Assembly (NCBI GenBank): GCA_003290165.1
Contig: QNQO01000801.1
Span: forward strand, 1 to 64,000
Direction of reading: 5' to 3'
Source: Berberis thunbergii
Taxonomy: Eukaryota; Streptophyta; Magnoliopsida; Ranunculales; Berberidaceae
DNA: 64,000 nucleotides
Shown here: piece by piece, positions 38,212 to 43,719 of the stretch
Layout: the number at the start of each line of letters is the position of its first letter
How positions within the stretch are numbered: position 1 is the stretch's first letter
The notes under the pieces: model-generated
The model's database searches: none
What the model saw: the letters and a program-made list of their open reading frames with translations, nothing else
Told to the model about the DNA's origin: nothing
Program-made: the position numbers and the translations under genes

Positions 38212-38547
38212 TGAGCCTGATATTGTTGGATTGGACCTGGGCCCTAACTTTTTTTTTTATTCGAAAAGGGCTAATCAGAAACATATCGGGCAAGGTATGG
38301 ACCTGCATAAACGACAGATCCAACTGGCCCATTCAGTGCGCATTTATCTTGTTTACACTTTTTTTCCCCATGCACGGTAATCTATGAAACTTCCTAAATC
38401 GTAAATACCTTGATTGTTTTGGTACAGGGACATGGAAATGATATGGATTGTTTTGAACCTATAATGGTGAACTTTGGCGAGAATGTGAAAGTCTTAGATA
38501 TCTCTTGCGGTTTTAATCACACCGGCGCTTTGCTAGAGTATGCCTAA
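2616..38547 (+). CDS. RCC1-repeat beta-propeller protein gene, 3' part (13 exons, 5' end outside window)
   Basis: Exons at 2616-2694, 4558-4617, 5914-6015, 6153-6246, 11345-11387, 11521-11566, 11664-11710, 11822-11924, 13800-13854, 13977-14043, 14153-14189, 14659-14738 and 38428-38547 join in one open frame of about 311 codons ending in TAA. Each has an AG acceptor and GT donor. The product shows RCC1 repeats: strands ending in a glycine-x-x-histidine then AIT (ISAGYYHSSAIT, VALGSEHSIAIT, ACGGYHTGVIT, SCGWKHTAAIS) followed by a blade start such as ELYMWGNNSSGQLGLG, TWGWGGSHGTF or GGQLGHGND. RCC1 propellers act as scaffolds or exchange factors for small GTPases, chromatin or membranes; which role applies here cannot be told. 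About 80-100 N-terminal residues are missing to the left. From memory the last blade resembles the Arabidopsis TCF1 (At3g55580) group, unverified. No stop or frameshift was seen, so the gene looks functional despite a 23.7 kb intron. Confidence 0.9.
3165..3490 (-). mobile_element. LINE 3' end fragment
   Basis: On the minus strand a degenerate translation (AILWCFLTIEFLRDP and following) resembles the WCxWxERNxRIF tail of plant L1 elements. It is followed by an A-rich end near 3165-3210. It lies in intron a-b. Recognition rests on a short motif and is tentative. Confidence 0.42.
3796..4343 (-). mobile_element. Solo LTR of a gypsy-type family
   Basis: On the minus strand it begins TGATGATACATTAAAA and ends near AGGTCAAACTCA. 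It matches, in reverse complement and along its length, the LTR at 35874-36404, which is followed by a TGGCGCC leader and gag; that identifies the family. No internal region is present here. Flanking 5-mers (tcttg and atttt) do not match, so the solo LTR may have arisen by inter-element recombination. Confidence 0.7.
4558..4617 (+). CDS. RCC1 gene exon b
   Basis: Acceptor gatag, donor gtatta. Completes V and encodes DGELYMWGNNSSGQLGLGK, the canonical start of an RCC1 blade. It leaves phase 1. Confidence 0.9.
5243..5452. mobile_element. Small MITE in intron b-c
   Basis: The left end GGAGGCGTTTGTTTGAG is the imperfect inverted complement of GTAAACAAACCACCC at the right end. It is about 210 bp and non-coding. 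Confidence 0.5.
5914..6015 (+). CDS. RCC1 gene exon c
   Basis: Acceptor ttacag, donor gtaaga. Encodes KAAKRVFSPMKVDCLNVVRI and then NRVALGSEHSIAIT, the end of the next repeat. It leaves phase 1. Confidence 0.9.
6153..6246 (+). CDS. RCC1 gene exon d
   Basis: Acceptor tgtag, donor gttata. Encodes DKGEALSWGSGGSGRLGHGH and then QPSILGFLRSS, a blade start. Phase 2. The following intron is 5.1 kb and contains a LINE, a Helitron and a MULE-like element. Confidence 0.9.
6400..9690 (+). mobile_element. L1-type LINE, degenerate, interrupted by a Helitron
   Basis: In order across frameshifts: FWEFMQNDILAVVEDF and LNTTLITL near 6730-6820; SFYKVIAKVL near 6880; YKAFDSVSWHYL near 7037 (RT block); FGFGDKWRRWI near 7093; RGLKxGxP and AAEDLSTLI near 7195-7270; LLGCKKMNLSMPVLGLPLGA at 8218-8277; RRLSYLKRRY near 8308; RNFLWGS near 8448; RRKALTVDNINKRSLLLPNH then CALCLHAEE near 9150-9240 (zf-RVT); WVVWRERNNINF near 9425. 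The 3' end lies near 9690 after an AATACAAT-type end and a short A run. Inactive: the FxDD catalytic block is not recognisable and stops are frequent. Confidence 0.8.
7460..8184 (-). mobile_element. Non-autonomous Helitron, 725 bp, precisely bounded
   Basis: On the minus strand it starts TCTATTTACAATTC and ends with a hairpin GTGCC-AAC-GGCAC, ten bases, then CTAG, followed by host T; host A precedes its 5' TC. These are the defining Helitron ends and the A|T insertion site. Removing 7460-8184 joins LINE sequence in frame (FA|IVEVEDIDQWARLLGC), an independent proof of both ends. The interior is AT-rich and has no Rep/helicase ORF. Confidence 0.85.
10259..11205. mobile_element. MULE-like element with possible captured gene 5' region (Pack-MULE-like)
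   Basis: Termini TGATGCACCGACT and (inverse) TGATGCACGGACT are flanked by a direct TATCCCATCT (9-10 bp), the TSD length of Mutator-like elements. Ends are rich in CGACACG motifs. The interior at 10420-10770 differs in style: an AAACCCTAATT, AG-rich leader-like stretch, and overlapping ORFs on both strands (minus 10558-10761 has runs of S, P, E and Q). No transposase. Whether the interior is a captured host fragment is inference. Confidence 0.65.
11345..11387 (+). CDS. RCC1 gene exon e
   Basis: Acceptor atgcag, donor gtattt. With the two bases of exon d it encodes SEFTPRLIKTLEGIK, the linker expected between the blade start and its AGxxH strand. Phase 0. Confidence 0.87.
11521..11566 (+). CDS. 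RCC1 gene exon f
   Basis: Acceptor tttag, donor gtaatt. Encodes VRTVSAGFLHSACIN, the AGxxHxxxI strand that closes a repeat; phase 1. Confidence 0.9.
11664..11710 (+). CDS. RCC1 gene exon g
   Basis: Acceptor tgtag, donor gtgagt. Encodes ENGSVFIFGEKTANKL, a degenerate blade start in which the usual W of xWG is F; phase 0. Confidence 0.85.
11822..11924 (+). CDS. RCC1 gene exon h
   Basis: Acceptor tccag, donor gtaaga. Encodes RMGQANNATSPSIIGELPFC and then SDIACGGYHTGVIT, the close of a repeat; phase 1. Confidence 0.9.
12003..12281. repeat. Compound (ATT)n/(GTT)n/(ATC)n microsatellite
   Basis: About 280 bp of imperfect TTA/ATT triplets with an internal block of ten consecutive GTT units near 12170-12198 and a terminal ATC run. 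It lies in intron h-i. The poly-Ile, poly-Leu and poly-Asn ORFs over it are artefacts. Confidence 0.97.
12282..13799 (+). other. Remainder of RCC1 intron h-i, no gene seen
   Basis: Anonymous AT-rich intron sequence. It contains a short ACCGAATCGAGCGAAC...TTCGGTATTG stretch near 12555-12600 that may be a MITE remnant, but no clear boundaries or coding potential. Confidence 0.6.
13800..13854 (+). CDS. RCC1 gene exon i
   Basis: Acceptor tacag, donor gtacct. Encodes GGELYTWGSNENGCLGIG, a standard blade start; phase 2. Confidence 0.9.
13977..14043 (+). CDS. RCC1 gene exon j
   Basis: Acceptor tctcag, donor gtctgt. Encodes CTEAMHVPERVEGPFLNIPV then CK, the loop between strands of a repeat; phase 0. 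A second AG seven bases downstream would break the frame. Confidence 0.87.
14153..14189 (+). CDS. RCC1 gene exon k
   Basis: Acceptor tgtag, donor gtaaga. Encodes ISCGWKHTAAIS, the CGxxHTAAI strand; phase 1. Confidence 0.9.
14659..14738 (+). CDS. RCC1 gene exon l
   Basis: Acceptor gtccag, donor gtttgt. Encodes GGKVFTWGWGGSHGTF followed by SVDGHSSGGQL; phase 0. The remainder of the GQLGHG motif lies in the next exon, 23.7 kb away. Confidence 0.9.
14806..16133 (-). mobile_element. L1-type LINE, 3' part (zf-RVT and RNase H), split from 27848-30320
   Basis: On the minus strand, reading from high to low coordinates: FFLWLCTYDRIP and SCNQVEESTKHI near 15980-15840 (zf-RVT); NTDGTTKG near 15610, AESFALWEGLKLAL near 15480 and LREANEAVDYLA near 15290 (RNase H motifs); then a 3' end TATATAATGCACTTTCTTTG followed by an A-rich tail near 14806. 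It is the continuation of the LINE at 27848-30320; the two parts are separated exactly by the gypsy element 16139-27842 and its ATTAT duplication. Several frameshifts make it inactive. Confidence 0.75.
16134..16138. repeat. Target-site duplication ATTAT (left) of the outer gypsy element
   Basis: ATTAT at 16134-16138 repeats at 27843-27847, directly outside the TGAT...ATCA termini of the element. It lies inside the LINE. Confidence 0.75.
16546..17040 (+). repeat. 5' LTR of the TR-GAG-like element
   Basis: 495 bp, TGATGCAGG...GGCGTCA, closely similar to 19203-19642 but about 55 bp longer. It contains a TATAAATAG promoter-like box near 16877. Confidence 0.85.
17041..17056 (+). promoter_or_regulatory. 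Primer-binding site (initiator tRNA-Met type)
   Basis: GTTGGTATCAGAGC directly after the LTR end; TGGTATCAGAGC is the standard plant tRNA-Met complement. Confidence 0.85.
17702..18520 (+). pseudogene. gag of the TR-GAG-like gypsy element, broken
   Basis: Begins MIEDLQRQVAELARRL (coiled coil), then the gag core (LKAEEFVDWLNEVERIY, then WWEQLRLYR, then SIDDYTEEFYQLM and VTRYLGGL), then a CCHC zinc knuckle CFRCGEHGHKTTEC near 18450-18490. This order is that of plant gypsy gag (retrotrans_gag). Stops at 17987 and about 18350 and a frameshift near 18150 break it into three pieces. Confidence 0.8.
18530..19111 (+). pseudogene. gypsy-type aspartic protease region, broken
   Basis: It follows the zinc knuckle. 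The active-site region reads CKMIIDSDSCENVVS, where the family has D-S-G; the glycine is replaced by aspartate. A stop separates it from the second part, which contains MDTCHVLLGRHWQYD, the conserved protease C-terminal motif. Reading ends at 19111, close to the 3' LTR. Confidence 0.75.
19203..19642 (+). repeat. 3' LTR of the TR-GAG-like element
   Basis: 440 bp, TGATGTAGGG...GGCGTCA, preceded by an AACCCGGGGTGAC tract. CTTAT follows at 19643-19647. Confidence 0.85.
19648..19837 (-). repeat. Outer gypsy 3' LTR, distal part
   Basis: Matches 27653-27842 of the other LTR (TCTTGGGCC..., CGACTTACGGG, TGTGATCGTATGAC). With 16139-16545 it forms one LTR interrupted by the TR-GAG-like insertion. It is longer than the right LTR because the latter lacks about 180 bp. 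Confidence 0.8.
20100..22050 (+). pseudogene. Antisense spliced ORF of the gypsy element (PF04195-like, coiled-coil C-terminus)
   Basis: On the strand opposite to gag, two exons (up to 20641 and from 20725) join across an 83-bp GT-AG intron. The first encodes MFRVSLHLPIYGIIWEFMSF then TPNGWRVLIA, recalling the 'putative gypsy type transposon' domain (PF04195); the second runs through GLFSDEVGRVG into a charged, heptad-like coiled coil (ORF 21017-21616). Stops and frameshifts break it. An AATAAA-like 3' end lies near 22085-22105. Function of these antisense proteins is unknown. Confidence 0.6.
22800..24170. repeat. Diverged repeat region inside the outer gypsy element
   Basis: A motif of the form ATAC-TCAATCCTGAACAGGAG followed by TTGAGCTGCTGAGGAACCAT occurs near 22815, 22970, 23065, 23203 and 23348 at 90-155-bp spacing. 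A second motif (CTTGTGCGCCATTTGGTCC with GTGGTGAGCTGTCC) recurs between 23500 and 24160. The minus ORF 22387-23121 is made of these repeats and probably not a protein gene. Confidence 0.7.
24402..24973 (-). pseudogene. gypsy protease region of the outer element
   Basis: The minus strand shows KKSLVDTGAQS (active-site DTGA), preceded by QGVYYPHNNALVIMIVIS, and further on STYNIILGKPWLHQMG, the typical C-terminal motif of gypsy protease. A frameshift separates the two blocks near 24650-24730. No reverse transcriptase follows; the repeat region begins instead. Confidence 0.7.
25000..27360 (-). pseudogene. gag of the outer gypsy element, broken, with hAT insertion
   Basis: The minus strand from 25700 to 25280 reads SIDSFQVLAKAFIAKYVRNQ, MREYVTCFNDELTMI, FGLRRGQFYNFL and SAQKYITLKKML, the retrotransposon gag core. 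Further down, KHKDHDHITQDCQSLKNEME near 25090 is the HDTxDCxxLKxEIE motif. The N-terminal part near 27360-27000 begins MVTSTRSLALNN. It is interrupted at 25772-26778 by a TIR element and by several frameshifts. Confidence 0.7.
25772..26778. mobile_element. hAT-like non-autonomous element, 1.0 kb
   Basis: Termini TAATGGTGGGC and GCCCACCTCTA are inverse complements of the hAT type; flanking 8-mers GTACCATC (25764) and GCGCCATC (26779) match at six of eight positions. The interior has CGGTCCGG-rich ends and a minus ORF (26116-26439) that I do not recognise. Confidence 0.65.
27419..27425 (-). promoter_or_regulatory. TGGCGCC-type primer-binding site of the outer gypsy
   Basis: The minus strand reads ACTTGGCGCCGTCTGTGGG immediately after the LTR end at 27432, the usual leader of Tat-like gypsy elements. 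Confidence 0.7.
27432..27842 (-). repeat. 5' LTR of the outer gypsy element
   Basis: Minus strand TGATAAGACATC...AACAAATCA, 411 bp; TGAT/ATCA inverted ends. ATTAT lies outside at 27843-27847. It matches the split left LTR. Confidence 0.78.
27848..30320 (-). mobile_element. L1-type LINE, 5' part (endonuclease end, RT), interrupted
   Basis: Minus strand, high to low: GDSLGFDGKEIVDAAG near 30235 and VGRDFNNID near 30010 (APE endonuclease), TTWTNK near 29870 and QVLANESWLEEFPRPKCINF near 29800; NWFTKGDIPTSFFYSYKKRR near 29540; KAPGPNGL near 29260 (RT); MLNIEKAFDCMCWDF near 29015; VKAVKNCLDNFSTVT near 28670 and KIPISSKRERYLGI near 28530; then RFHHLLPLDIIQKIQM at 27900, where the gypsy element cuts in. 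It continues at 14806-16133. Stops and frameshifts occur throughout and the catalytic FADD is altered to FVHD. Confidence 0.8.
30321..30660. other. Unassigned intron sequence
   Basis: AT-rich sequence between the LINE 5' end and the next TIR element; no coding or repeat signal recognised. Confidence 0.5.
30661..31400. mobile_element. Non-autonomous TIR DNA element
   Basis: GACGTGGTGCACACCACATC plus AACAA at 30699-30723 is inverted near 31343-31367 (TTGTTGATGTGGTGTGAGCC then ACGTT), with weaker similarity extending about 40 bp to each side. The interior is 600 bp and non-coding. TSD not resolved; outer boundaries are approximate. Confidence 0.55.
31690..33235. repeat. Array of 165-190-bp units in both orientations (left block)
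   Basis: A unit running GAGTTATCTAATAAACACAA through GAAAATGTTTTGAAATGAGC occurs directly near 31760, 31960 and 32920 and inverted near 32290, 32480 and 32670. Between them lie two segments rich in GCGAAT/ATTCGC and GAGTCTC motifs (32085-32235, 33045-33170). Confidence 0.8.
33236..34064 (+). pseudogene. Ty1/copia RT end and RNase H, 3' half of an element
   Basis: Begins abruptly with ISKKYALEILKNTEFLGAKP, then YRKLIRRLIYLT, YCDASCARCRDIRRSITGYC, STAEAKYKAMA, ELIWLRYI and (with a stop) the KHIEIDC and LLSKLGV motifs of copia RNase H. Frameshifts near 33490 and 33560 and a stop near 33880. It ends in a purine-rich AACTTGAGGTAGAG tract and the LTR. Everything upstream (gag, protease, integrase, RT core) is missing. 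Confidence 0.8.
34065..34245 (+). repeat. Copia 3' LTR (181 bp)
   Basis: TGTTTAAGAAGG...TTTTCTTTACA. It matches the LTR at 40567-40745 along its whole length (CACGAGGTTTGGTC, TATATAAGCTTGTATTC), placing both in one family. Confidence 0.85.
34246..35873. other. Unassigned intron sequence with a GGGATGGGA-type fragment
   Basis: No gene seen. Bases 35060-35140 carry GATCGGGATGGGATAG and CGGGACGGGATAGG, resembling the ends of the hAT MITE at 47848-48467, so a fragment of that family may be present. Confidence 0.4.
35874..36404 (+). repeat. Gypsy LTR followed by leader and gag start
   Basis: Reverse complement of the solo LTR at 3796-4343. A leader with TTTGGCGCCATCCATTGGG lies at 36432-36450. 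The rest of this element is lost. Confidence 0.75.
36562..36771 (+). pseudogene. gag N-terminus of a gypsy element, truncated
   Basis: An ORF starting MLANIDPMTTVETIVPTGSE lies about 120 bp after the TGGCGCC leader, the position and hydrophilic style of a gypsy gag start. It ends after 69 residues and the element is cut off at about 36895 by repeat-array sequence. Confidence 0.5.
36895..37650. repeat. Array of 165-190-bp units (right block)
   Basis: Colinear with 32500-33235 of the left block, in the same orientation, including the GCGAAT/GAGTCTC segment at 37450-37560. The blocks diverge right after GAATGTTGT, where the copia fragment begins on the left side. Confidence 0.8.
38173..38206. 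repeat. A34 homopolymer
   Basis: Thirty-four A residues directly right of the TIR element end. Confidence 0.95.
38428..38547 (+). CDS. RCC1 gene exon m (terminal)
   Basis: Acceptor gtacag. Encodes GHGNDMDCFEPIMVNFGENV and ends DISCGFNHTGALLEYA then TAA. It completes GQL|GHG of exon l exactly in phase 0, which is the evidence for a single 23,689-bp intron. Alternative splicing to nearer cryptic acceptors cannot be excluded. Confidence 0.88.
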   Translation, partial: GHGNDMDCFEPIMVNFGENVKVLDISCGFNHTGALLEYA

Positions 38548-39627
38548 GCTTTTGGGTAGCACTTCTCCAACATACATAAAGGATCATTTGGGATGAAAGA
38601 GAGAAACATTAGGATCTTCTTCTTTCCTTGACCCAGTCATTGATATTCATTATTGTATAACGTAATAATCTCAAGGTTTATTTTGTACACAGAGCTTTAT
38701 AACGAAGGATCACATTTATAGACAGCAAAAGGTTTACTGTATACAAAAATTCATCCATACAGAAAGTTAAATGTATGTAAGAAGTGTTTCGATTCAATAA
38801 TAAAAAGAAAGCATCTTCAGCAACCTTTTATTTCCTATATTCTGTTGGAATTTTTTGGTGAATTGTGAACCAGTAACGCTCTTGATAAAAGATGATGAAT
38901 GGAATGCATTGTGCAAGGACTGGACGGATACATGGTCTTTTATTTTTTGTTCAATAATATGAATGGATACATGGATTGGTTTTGGTTGTGAGACAAGTTT
39001 ACGAAATATAGCCCTTACCTACTCCAGGGATACATAGTCAAAATATAGGGTTTTGCAACCCAGTTTGTCAAATTATCATATTTCTTACATCATTTTGGAA
39101 AGACTAATAAATGAATCAAGTTGCTATCCATTGCGATGTATCATTCGTGGGTTCTCTAACCTACTTTAGTTTCGGTTCTCTAACCGTCTAAAACTAAATG
39201 GCAAGTGCATTGAGTGTCTATAGATGAGTAGCAAAATATTCTGGTCCTTATTGGGTTGTCAACCAGGTCCATGCTTGAAAACCAGTTTGCTCTTGTGAAA
39301 AACACGTATTCAAAAAGTTTCTTTAGCAAGTGAAGTCTTACTGAAAGACACAAACCAATCCATGTTAAACACAGCATTAAAGTGGCAGAACATAAATCTT
39401 GTTTGTGGCAAGAAAAATGCTAACTGAACAGCCCAATTGAGCACACCACAATATTCCCTTAGCCTAAAGAGAGTGGCCAACAACATAATAGTAAAAACCA
39501 TAGTAAGAAGCCACCAAGGTTCGTGATTTGGTTTTTTGAGTTAATTTCAGTCTCCTGATTTTAAGAAACATTTCGAGAAATATTTTCGGTGTGTAAATAA
39601 AAAACATAAAAATTTTGAAGATACATG

Positions 39628-39629
<2 letters not shown>

Positions 39630-39678
<49 letters not shown>
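39630..39678. repeat. (TA)n dinucleotide repeat
   Basis: About 24 TA units in a row. Confidence 0.95.
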
Positions 39679-39680
<2 letters not shown>

Positions 39681-39904
39681 GAAGGTAATATGAAATATAT
39701 AGAAAAAAAATAAGATACAAGTAAATAAATTTATTAAATACATTAAAGAAGCCTATGTACTAAAAAATAAACAAACATGAAATTAATAAATAATTCAAAA
39801 ATTAGGGGTGATTCCATTATCAATATATAAGTGGAAGAATGATAAATAGAAAATAGAAAATAGAGGGTGGTTTCAAAAATCAATAAATAATTAGAAGAAA
39901 TGAT

Positions 39905-40145
39905 ATTTAGAAAAACCTCAAAATTTATGAAAAGCCAAAATTTTTTTGAAAAAAACCCTTAAAAAATGTAATTTTTGGTAGTTGTTTTTTGTATTTTTAG
40001 TAAAAGACAAAATTTACGAAAAAACCCCTGAAATTTATGAAAAATCCTCGAAAGTTTTTGAAAACACTCAAAAAAATGTAATTTTTTCTTTCGCCATTTT
40101 TTTTGTAATTTTTAGAAAAACAAAATTCGTGATATTTCATGAAAT
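39905..40145. repeat. Imperfect tandem duplication, about 110-bp unit
   Basis: AAAACCTCAAAATTTATGAA...AAAATGTAATTTTTGG is repeated as AAAACCCCTGAAATTTATGA...AAAATGTAATTTTTTC. Confidence 0.6.
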
Positions 40146-40566
40146 CTCATTCCTTGCACACCACCCATGCGATGAATTGAGGAAAACCATTTATTTTTTC
40201 TGTAGCAAAGGCCAACCATTCAAAAAGAAGAATGAGCATCACCTGAAAGAGAACCATGATAAGGCCCATACTCACTTGCCACTATAGAAAGTCACGAACA
40301 GAAACAAGTTCATCTAACTACGTGTGTTTGGCAAAACTACAATTTATCTTCTTTCACTTCATCTGCGCTGTGATGGCATCACTGTTTAGACAGTCGAGAT
40401 GGTATGACTTAAAATACCTATATATGGTTGACACTTGACTATATGCAATTCGGGAGGAGGATGCATCAGTCATCCACAATTTTCAATGTTTGAGATTAGG
40501 ACAAATTCAACATAGCAGCAAATTGACTAAGAACATATATAAGTTGAGTGTAAGGCAGGCTGCAGT

Positions 40567-40745
40567 TGTTAAAGAAGGAAAGTAAGAATATTAAAGAAGG
40601 AAAGTCAGAATAAGACTTTATTAGAATATCTTTTATAACAAGTAATAAATTTCCTGTTTCCACGAGGTTAGGTCAAAGTTAGCTTGTATATAAGCTTGTA
40701 TTCAATCAAGGAATTTGTACAATTCTCCCAAATATTTTCTTTACA
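40567..40745 (+). repeat. Copia 5' LTR (179 bp)
   Basis: TGTTAAAGAAGG...TTTTCTTTACA, matching 34065-34245. It contains a local repeat of AAAGAAGGAAAGT not found in the other copy. The tRNA-Met primer-binding site starts at 40746. Confidence 0.88.
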
Positions 40746-41039
40746 TGGTATCAGAGCAACTTTATCTGGTGACCTAAATTAGTTATCTTCTACAAACCTA
40801 AACCCTAGCCACCGTCACCATAGGCGACAATACAAGCAGTGGTTCCAATACCACCACTTCACCATATGACAATCCTCACCACCCATACTTTCTTCACTAC
40901 TTCGATCAACTTGGAATGGCTCTTGTTTCACAGATGCTTACTCCCATCATTTACAACATATGGAGTCGAGCGATGACCACGACTCTCAAAGCAAAAAAAC
41001 AAATTGGGTTTTATTGATGGATCTATCAGGAAACCTGGC

Positions 41040-41750
41040 AACAAAGCAAAAAATGATGAACTACTACAATGGGATCATTGAAACAACTTGGTGAAATCAT
41101 GGCTCATCAAAACCATTTCACCTGACCTCAAGGCAAGTGCCATTTAATTTGAATTGGCCTAAAATGTTTGGGCTGATTTGAAAGAAAGGTATGCACAAAC
41201 TAATTACGTTAAGATCTATCATATTGAATCTGAAATCCATGGTTGCACTCAAGGGATGATGAATGTGAGTGCCTACTTTACCAAGTTGAAGGCTTTCTGG
41301 GACGAATTGGATGTTGTGATTGGTTTTTTCCGAAACACCAGCGACACCATGAACACAGTTCTTGCATATATCCACTCTCAACGCTTGATCAAGTTCTTGA
41401 TGGGGCTAACCGATATCTACAATTCTTTTAGGGGTCAAATTTTGTTGATGGATCATCTTCCTCCACTCAACAAGATGTATTCCCTTGTACTTCGTCATGA
41501 ATGCCAACAAGAGATCTCTTTTGGCAAACCCACCATACCTGATGCTGGAGCCTTTGCCATGCGGAATATTGATCCCAAATGTGCACACAACACTGACATG
41601 CTGGGAGGATCCCGTAAGCTCTTTAATCCCGATATCAAGTGTGGAACATGTGACAAAGTAGGTCATATTGCTGCTAAATTTCGTTCTCATTTCACTTGTG
41701 ATTATTGTGGATGGAAGGGCCATACCGTCGACTATTGTTGAAAATTTAAG
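41040..41750 (+). pseudogene. copia gag
   Basis: ORF 41178-41741 plus degenerate upstream sequence. It includes VWADLKERYAQTNYVKIYHI (across the ORF start), VSAYFTKLKAFWDELD and LIKFLMGLTDIYNSFRGQIL, the copia gag core, followed by two zinc-knuckle blocks: CGTCDKVGHIAAKF, whose last cysteine is replaced by F, and an intact CDYCGWKGHTVDYC. A stop follows directly. Confidence 0.85.
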
Positions 41751-41807
41751 AAAGTCGATCCCGCAGAACAACATTATTTTCTGAAAGATCGCCATAGGGG
41801 CAACGGT

Positions 41808-42065
41808 GTGTCTACTTTTTCGGATGTGCAACCATCCAATCCTTTTCCATTCACTTCTGAGCAGGCCCTATTGACCAACAACAAGTCCAAGGCTCACAAT
41901 GCTGGTAATGACTTGTCTATTACAAAATTGTCAGGTAAAATATTTTCTCTAAAATCTCATGGCTTTAGTTCATCTTGGATACTTGATAGCGGCGCTATTG
42001 ATCATATAGTTCATAACCCTCATTTACTCACATTTTTCCAAACTCATCCACAATCGAACTGTTGA
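41808..42065 (+). pseudogene. copia protease region
   Basis: SSWILDSGAIDHIVHNPH contains the DSGA active site (family DSGATDH). The frame is lost at 42063. Confidence 0.8.
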
Positions 42066-42349
42066 GCTTCCTACACACTTGCTGTTGTCACACATTGGCA
42101 CCATGACTTTCTTTCTGTTTTTACCTTGCATGGTGTTCTTTGTATTCCCTCTTTTAATCTTAATTTGATTTCCATTAGTAAACTCACAAAACATTCTCGT
42201 TGTCTCATTATTTTTCTCAACAATTCTTGTTACAGGACCTTCGTTCGGGGAAGATAATTGGGACAACAACTAAGCTAGATAGTTTGTACTAGCTGGACGA
42301 CACCCCCACCACCACAACTTCCGCCACTTGTCACATCACTCAAGCCAAC

Positions 42350-43190
42350 AACTCTATTAACTCTATGTTATGGCACAATCGCCTAGGTCACCTTTCGAAC
42401 AAAACTCTCCATCTTCTTCGTATCTCTTTTAGCGATGCTAGAACTTGCGTTTCCAATAACTGTGTTATTTGTCCTTTGGCCAAACAAACTAGAAATAAAT
42501 TTCCTTTATCCCATATTTCGAGTATTACTCCTTTTTCTTTATTACATGTTGATATTTGGGGAGTGTACCACGTTGCTTCTATTTTTGGATCCCGTTATTT
42601 TCTCACAATTGTTGATGATTATACACGATGTACTTGGATTTATCTCATGAAACACATTGACACACGCACACTCTTTATTTCATTCATTAATTATGTTGAA
42701 AACCAATTTTCTTCCAAAATTCAAACCATTCACAGTGATAATAGTCTTGAATATTTCCTCACTGATTTCTATACTTCGACAACAAAATGGGGTGGCGGAA
42801 CGCAAACTAGACATCTTTTGAATGTTGCTCGTGCTCTTTTGCTTCAAGCACATATCTCTAAACATTTTTAGGGAGGAGCAATTATCACCGTTGTCTATCT
42901 CATTAATTGCACACCATCCTTAGTTCTTAAAGGCAAAACACCTTTTGAACTTCTCCATAACAAACCACCCACCTCCTCTCACCTTCGAGTAATTGGTTGT
43001 CTATATTTCGCTTCCAGACATGTCCAACATCCTAGCAAATTTGATGCTCATTCTAGTCAATGTGTCTTTCTTGGATACCTTTATGAGCAAAAAGGATACA
43101 AAGTCTATGATCTCACCCACAAAAAGGTCTTTGTTTCTCGTGATGTCATCTTTCATGAGGGTACTTTTCCTTATTATTCTGACAAAATGC
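42350..43190 (+). pseudogene. copia integrase
   Basis: GAG_pre-integrase motif LWHNRLGHLS followed by NNCVICPLAK (HHCC), then core aspartates in LLHVDIWG and TIVDDYTR and in TIHSDNSLEYF; a frameshift lies near 42790. The C-terminal module continues as [20 protein letters not shown] and [17 protein letters not shown] up to about 43190. Stops break it. Confidence 0.85.
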
Positions 43191-43719
43191 ACAATCACCT
43201 CGCCGATTGGTCGGACACACTTCCCCGATCGGTCGCCCCAATGCCCCGCTTCTTGATCCTCCAACATTGCCTTTTTCCAACTGGTCGTCCAATCCGACAC
43301 CTTCGACGCCGACTAGTTAACCAGTTGCCCAACTCGACTTCCCCTCCCTCCTCTCGTGTTTTGGCTGACCTGTCGAAACCCCAACTTCGACTGGTTTCCC
43401 CCTCTTCCCCACTGTCACAAACTTTTTTTCCGACCCTTCTTTTCCAACCCCCCTGCCCCTGTTCCACCCTTAGACACCCCTCTCCCACCTCACACCTTCA
43501 CTCGTGCAACCTGTGAAGTATCTTATCTTCAACAATATCATCTTGATACTCAATTATTTTCCCGATCGTCGTACTCATCTGCTTCAAACGTTGGGCCTCT
43601 TACAAATATTGGTTACCCCCTTTTTAGATTTTCTTTCCTATGACCATTTATCCACCTCTCAAAATGCTTACACTACCTTTTTTTCTTTAGTCAAATAACC
43701 AACTAGTTTATGCAAGCTA

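Larger units (their letters stand above)
14739..38427 (+). other. 23.7 kb last intron of the RCC1 gene, filled with nested transposons
   Basis: Donor GTTTGT follows exon l and acceptor TACAG precedes exon m. The interval holds a LINE (minus strand), a gypsy element (minus) inside the LINE, a second gypsy element (plus) inside an LTR of the first, a hAT-like element, a TIR DNA element, a large inverted-repeat element, a copia 3' half and a gypsy LTR with gag start. No other host exon was recognised in it. Confidence 0.85.
38548..40566 (+). other. RCC1 3' UTR region and intergenic sequence
   Basis: AATAATAAAAAG near 38796 is a plausible polyadenylation signal about 250 bp after the stop. Beyond that is AT-rich DNA containing a dinucleotide run and a tandem duplication listed separately; no gene seen. 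Confidence 0.5.
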
